A program made the translations under genes and the position numbers. Positions 5,740 through 6,436 of a stretch of DNA of 6,436 nt are shown here, piece after piece. The notes beneath the pieces are model-generated. The model was not told the DNA's origin, searched no databases, and saw only the letters and a list, made by a program, of their open reading frames with translations. Every line of letters starts with the position of its first letter. The stretch's first letter is position 1. The stretch is from a bacterium. GTDB taxonomy: Bacteria; UBP15; UBA6099; DSWB01. The DNA lies in NCBI GenBank assembly GCA_020061125.1, contig JAGUYV010000027.1:1-6436 (forward strand), written 5' to 3'.

Positions 5740-6436
5740 GTGAAGGACCTCACGGTTTTCGACTGCGACGGCGTGATCTATCGCGGCAAAACACCCCTGC
5801 CTTACGCCGCGGAGACCTTCGAGACCCTCCGCAAACACAGCATCCCCTACAGATTCATCACCAACAACTCGTCGCAGAGCCGGGCGCAGTTCGCGCACAG
5901 CCTGCGCGGCATGGGCATCGCCGCGCGCGTGGAGAACATCTACGCCACGGCCTACGCCACGCGCCGCTGGCTGGACGCGCACGCACGGCCCGGCGCGCGT
6001 ATTTACATCGTGGGTGAGGCCGGGCTGCGCCGCGAGCTGCGCGGCTACACTCTGGTGAACGAATCCGAAGCCCGCACCGCGGATTTCGTGGTGGCGGGCA
6101 TTGACCGGCGGTTCACCTACAAAAAGCTGTCCGCGGCCGTGAGCGCGATTTTCGCAGGCGCAACCTTCATCGCCACGAACAAGGACGCCACCTTCCCCGT
6201 GGAAGACGGCGTGCTGCTGCCCGGCGGCGGCACCATGGTGGCGGCCATCGAGCGCGCCACGGGGCCTGCGCCCGTGGAAATCGGAAAGCCCCAGCCCCTG
6301 ATGCTCGAGCAGATGATCGCCGAGGCCGGGGTTGCTCCAAAGAGAACCCTGCTCGTGGGCGACCGCGCGGATACGGACATCGCGTCGGGCCGCGCCGCGG
6401 GCATGAAAACCTGCCTGGTGCTCACCGGCGTGACCC
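5740..6436 (+). CDS. HAD-superfamily IIA (NagD/PGP-like) phosphatase, 3'-truncated by the window
   Basis: The frame is open from GTG 5740 to the end of the window (232 codons; the family is usually 250-280 aa, so a short tail is missing). All HAD motifs are present: FDCDGVIY (7-14, with nucleophile D8 and acid/base D10), ITNNSS (40-45), GKP (Lys183) and GDRADTDI (207-214). The long cap domain between motifs II and III and the trailing LVLTGV are typical of the NagD / p-nitrophenylphosphatase / phosphoglycolate phosphatase group. The substrate cannot be read from sequence. Next to pentose-phosphate enzymes, a sugar phosphate or 2-phosphoglycolate is plausible. AAGGAG at 5724-5729 is the ribosome site. 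An ATG at 5738 overlaps the GTG but is followed at once by TGA, so GTG must be the start. It probably belongs to the tkt-tal operon, separated by the GC palindrome. Confidence 0.85.
   Translation, partial: MKDLTVFDCDGVIYRGKTPLPYAAETFETLRKHSIPYRFITNNSSQSRAQFAHSLRGMGIAARVENIYATAYATRRWLDAHARPGARIYIVGEAGLRRELRGYTLVNESEARTADFVVAGIDRRFTYKKLSAAVSAIFAGATFIATNKDATFPVEDGVLLPGGGTMVAAIERATGPAPVEIGKPQPLMLEQMIAEAGVAPKRTLLVGDRADTDIASGRAAGMKTCLVLTGVT

Overview
The window is a high-GC bacterial chromosome segment interrupted by a conspicuously AT-rich island. The GC-rich genes strongly prefer G or C at third codon positions, use good Shine-Dalgarno sites and sit in tight operons. I cannot fix the taxon. The split transketolase, the small TalC-type transaldolase and a TGTGA-N6-TCACA palindrome would fit an anaerobic Desulfobacterota/Desulfovibrio-like organism or a PVC-group relative, but that is a guess.

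Layout. (1) Positions 1-747 (+) hold the 3' part of a gene for an unrecognised cysteine-containing protein. (2) Positions ~748-2200 form an AT-rich island with one clear gene on the minus strand, an intact RelA/SpoT-type nucleotidyltransferase of 363 aa. It converges on gene 1 and was probably acquired horizontally. (3) Positions ~2200-3223 are a gene-poor kilobase full of signals. These include a putative minus-strand leader or small RNA (~2281-2421) with an intrinsic terminator, preceded by two tandem Crp/Fnr-family palindromes. A 128-bp MITE-like element follows, with imperfect terminal inverted repeats and a perfect 5-bp target duplication. Next come a small inverted repeat and a second putative small RNA (~2936-3067, + strand) with its own promoter and strong terminator. 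Last is a near-consensus sigma-70-type promoter for the next operon. (4) Positions 3224-6436 (+) are a pentose-phosphate operon: transketolase N-terminal subunit, transketolase C-terminal subunit (1-nt overlap), transaldolase, and an HAD-IIA phosphatase that runs off the window.

The two transketolase chains together make one ThDP enzyme, with the cofactor-binding half in the first and the Pyr/C-terminal half in the second. With transaldolase it completes the non-oxidative pentose phosphate pathway, linking fructose-6-P/glyceraldehyde-3-P to ribose-5-P and xylulose-5-P. The HAD phosphatase may clean up a sugar-phosphate or phosphoglycolate by-product.

The most interesting material is non-coding. 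It comprises the Crp/Fnr-site-linked leader with mutually exclusive hairpins around a Cys-containing mini-ORF, the structured RNA with a CCUCCUC terminator loop upstream of tkt, and the transposon-like element between them. All of these are read by eye, with no database or folding calculation.
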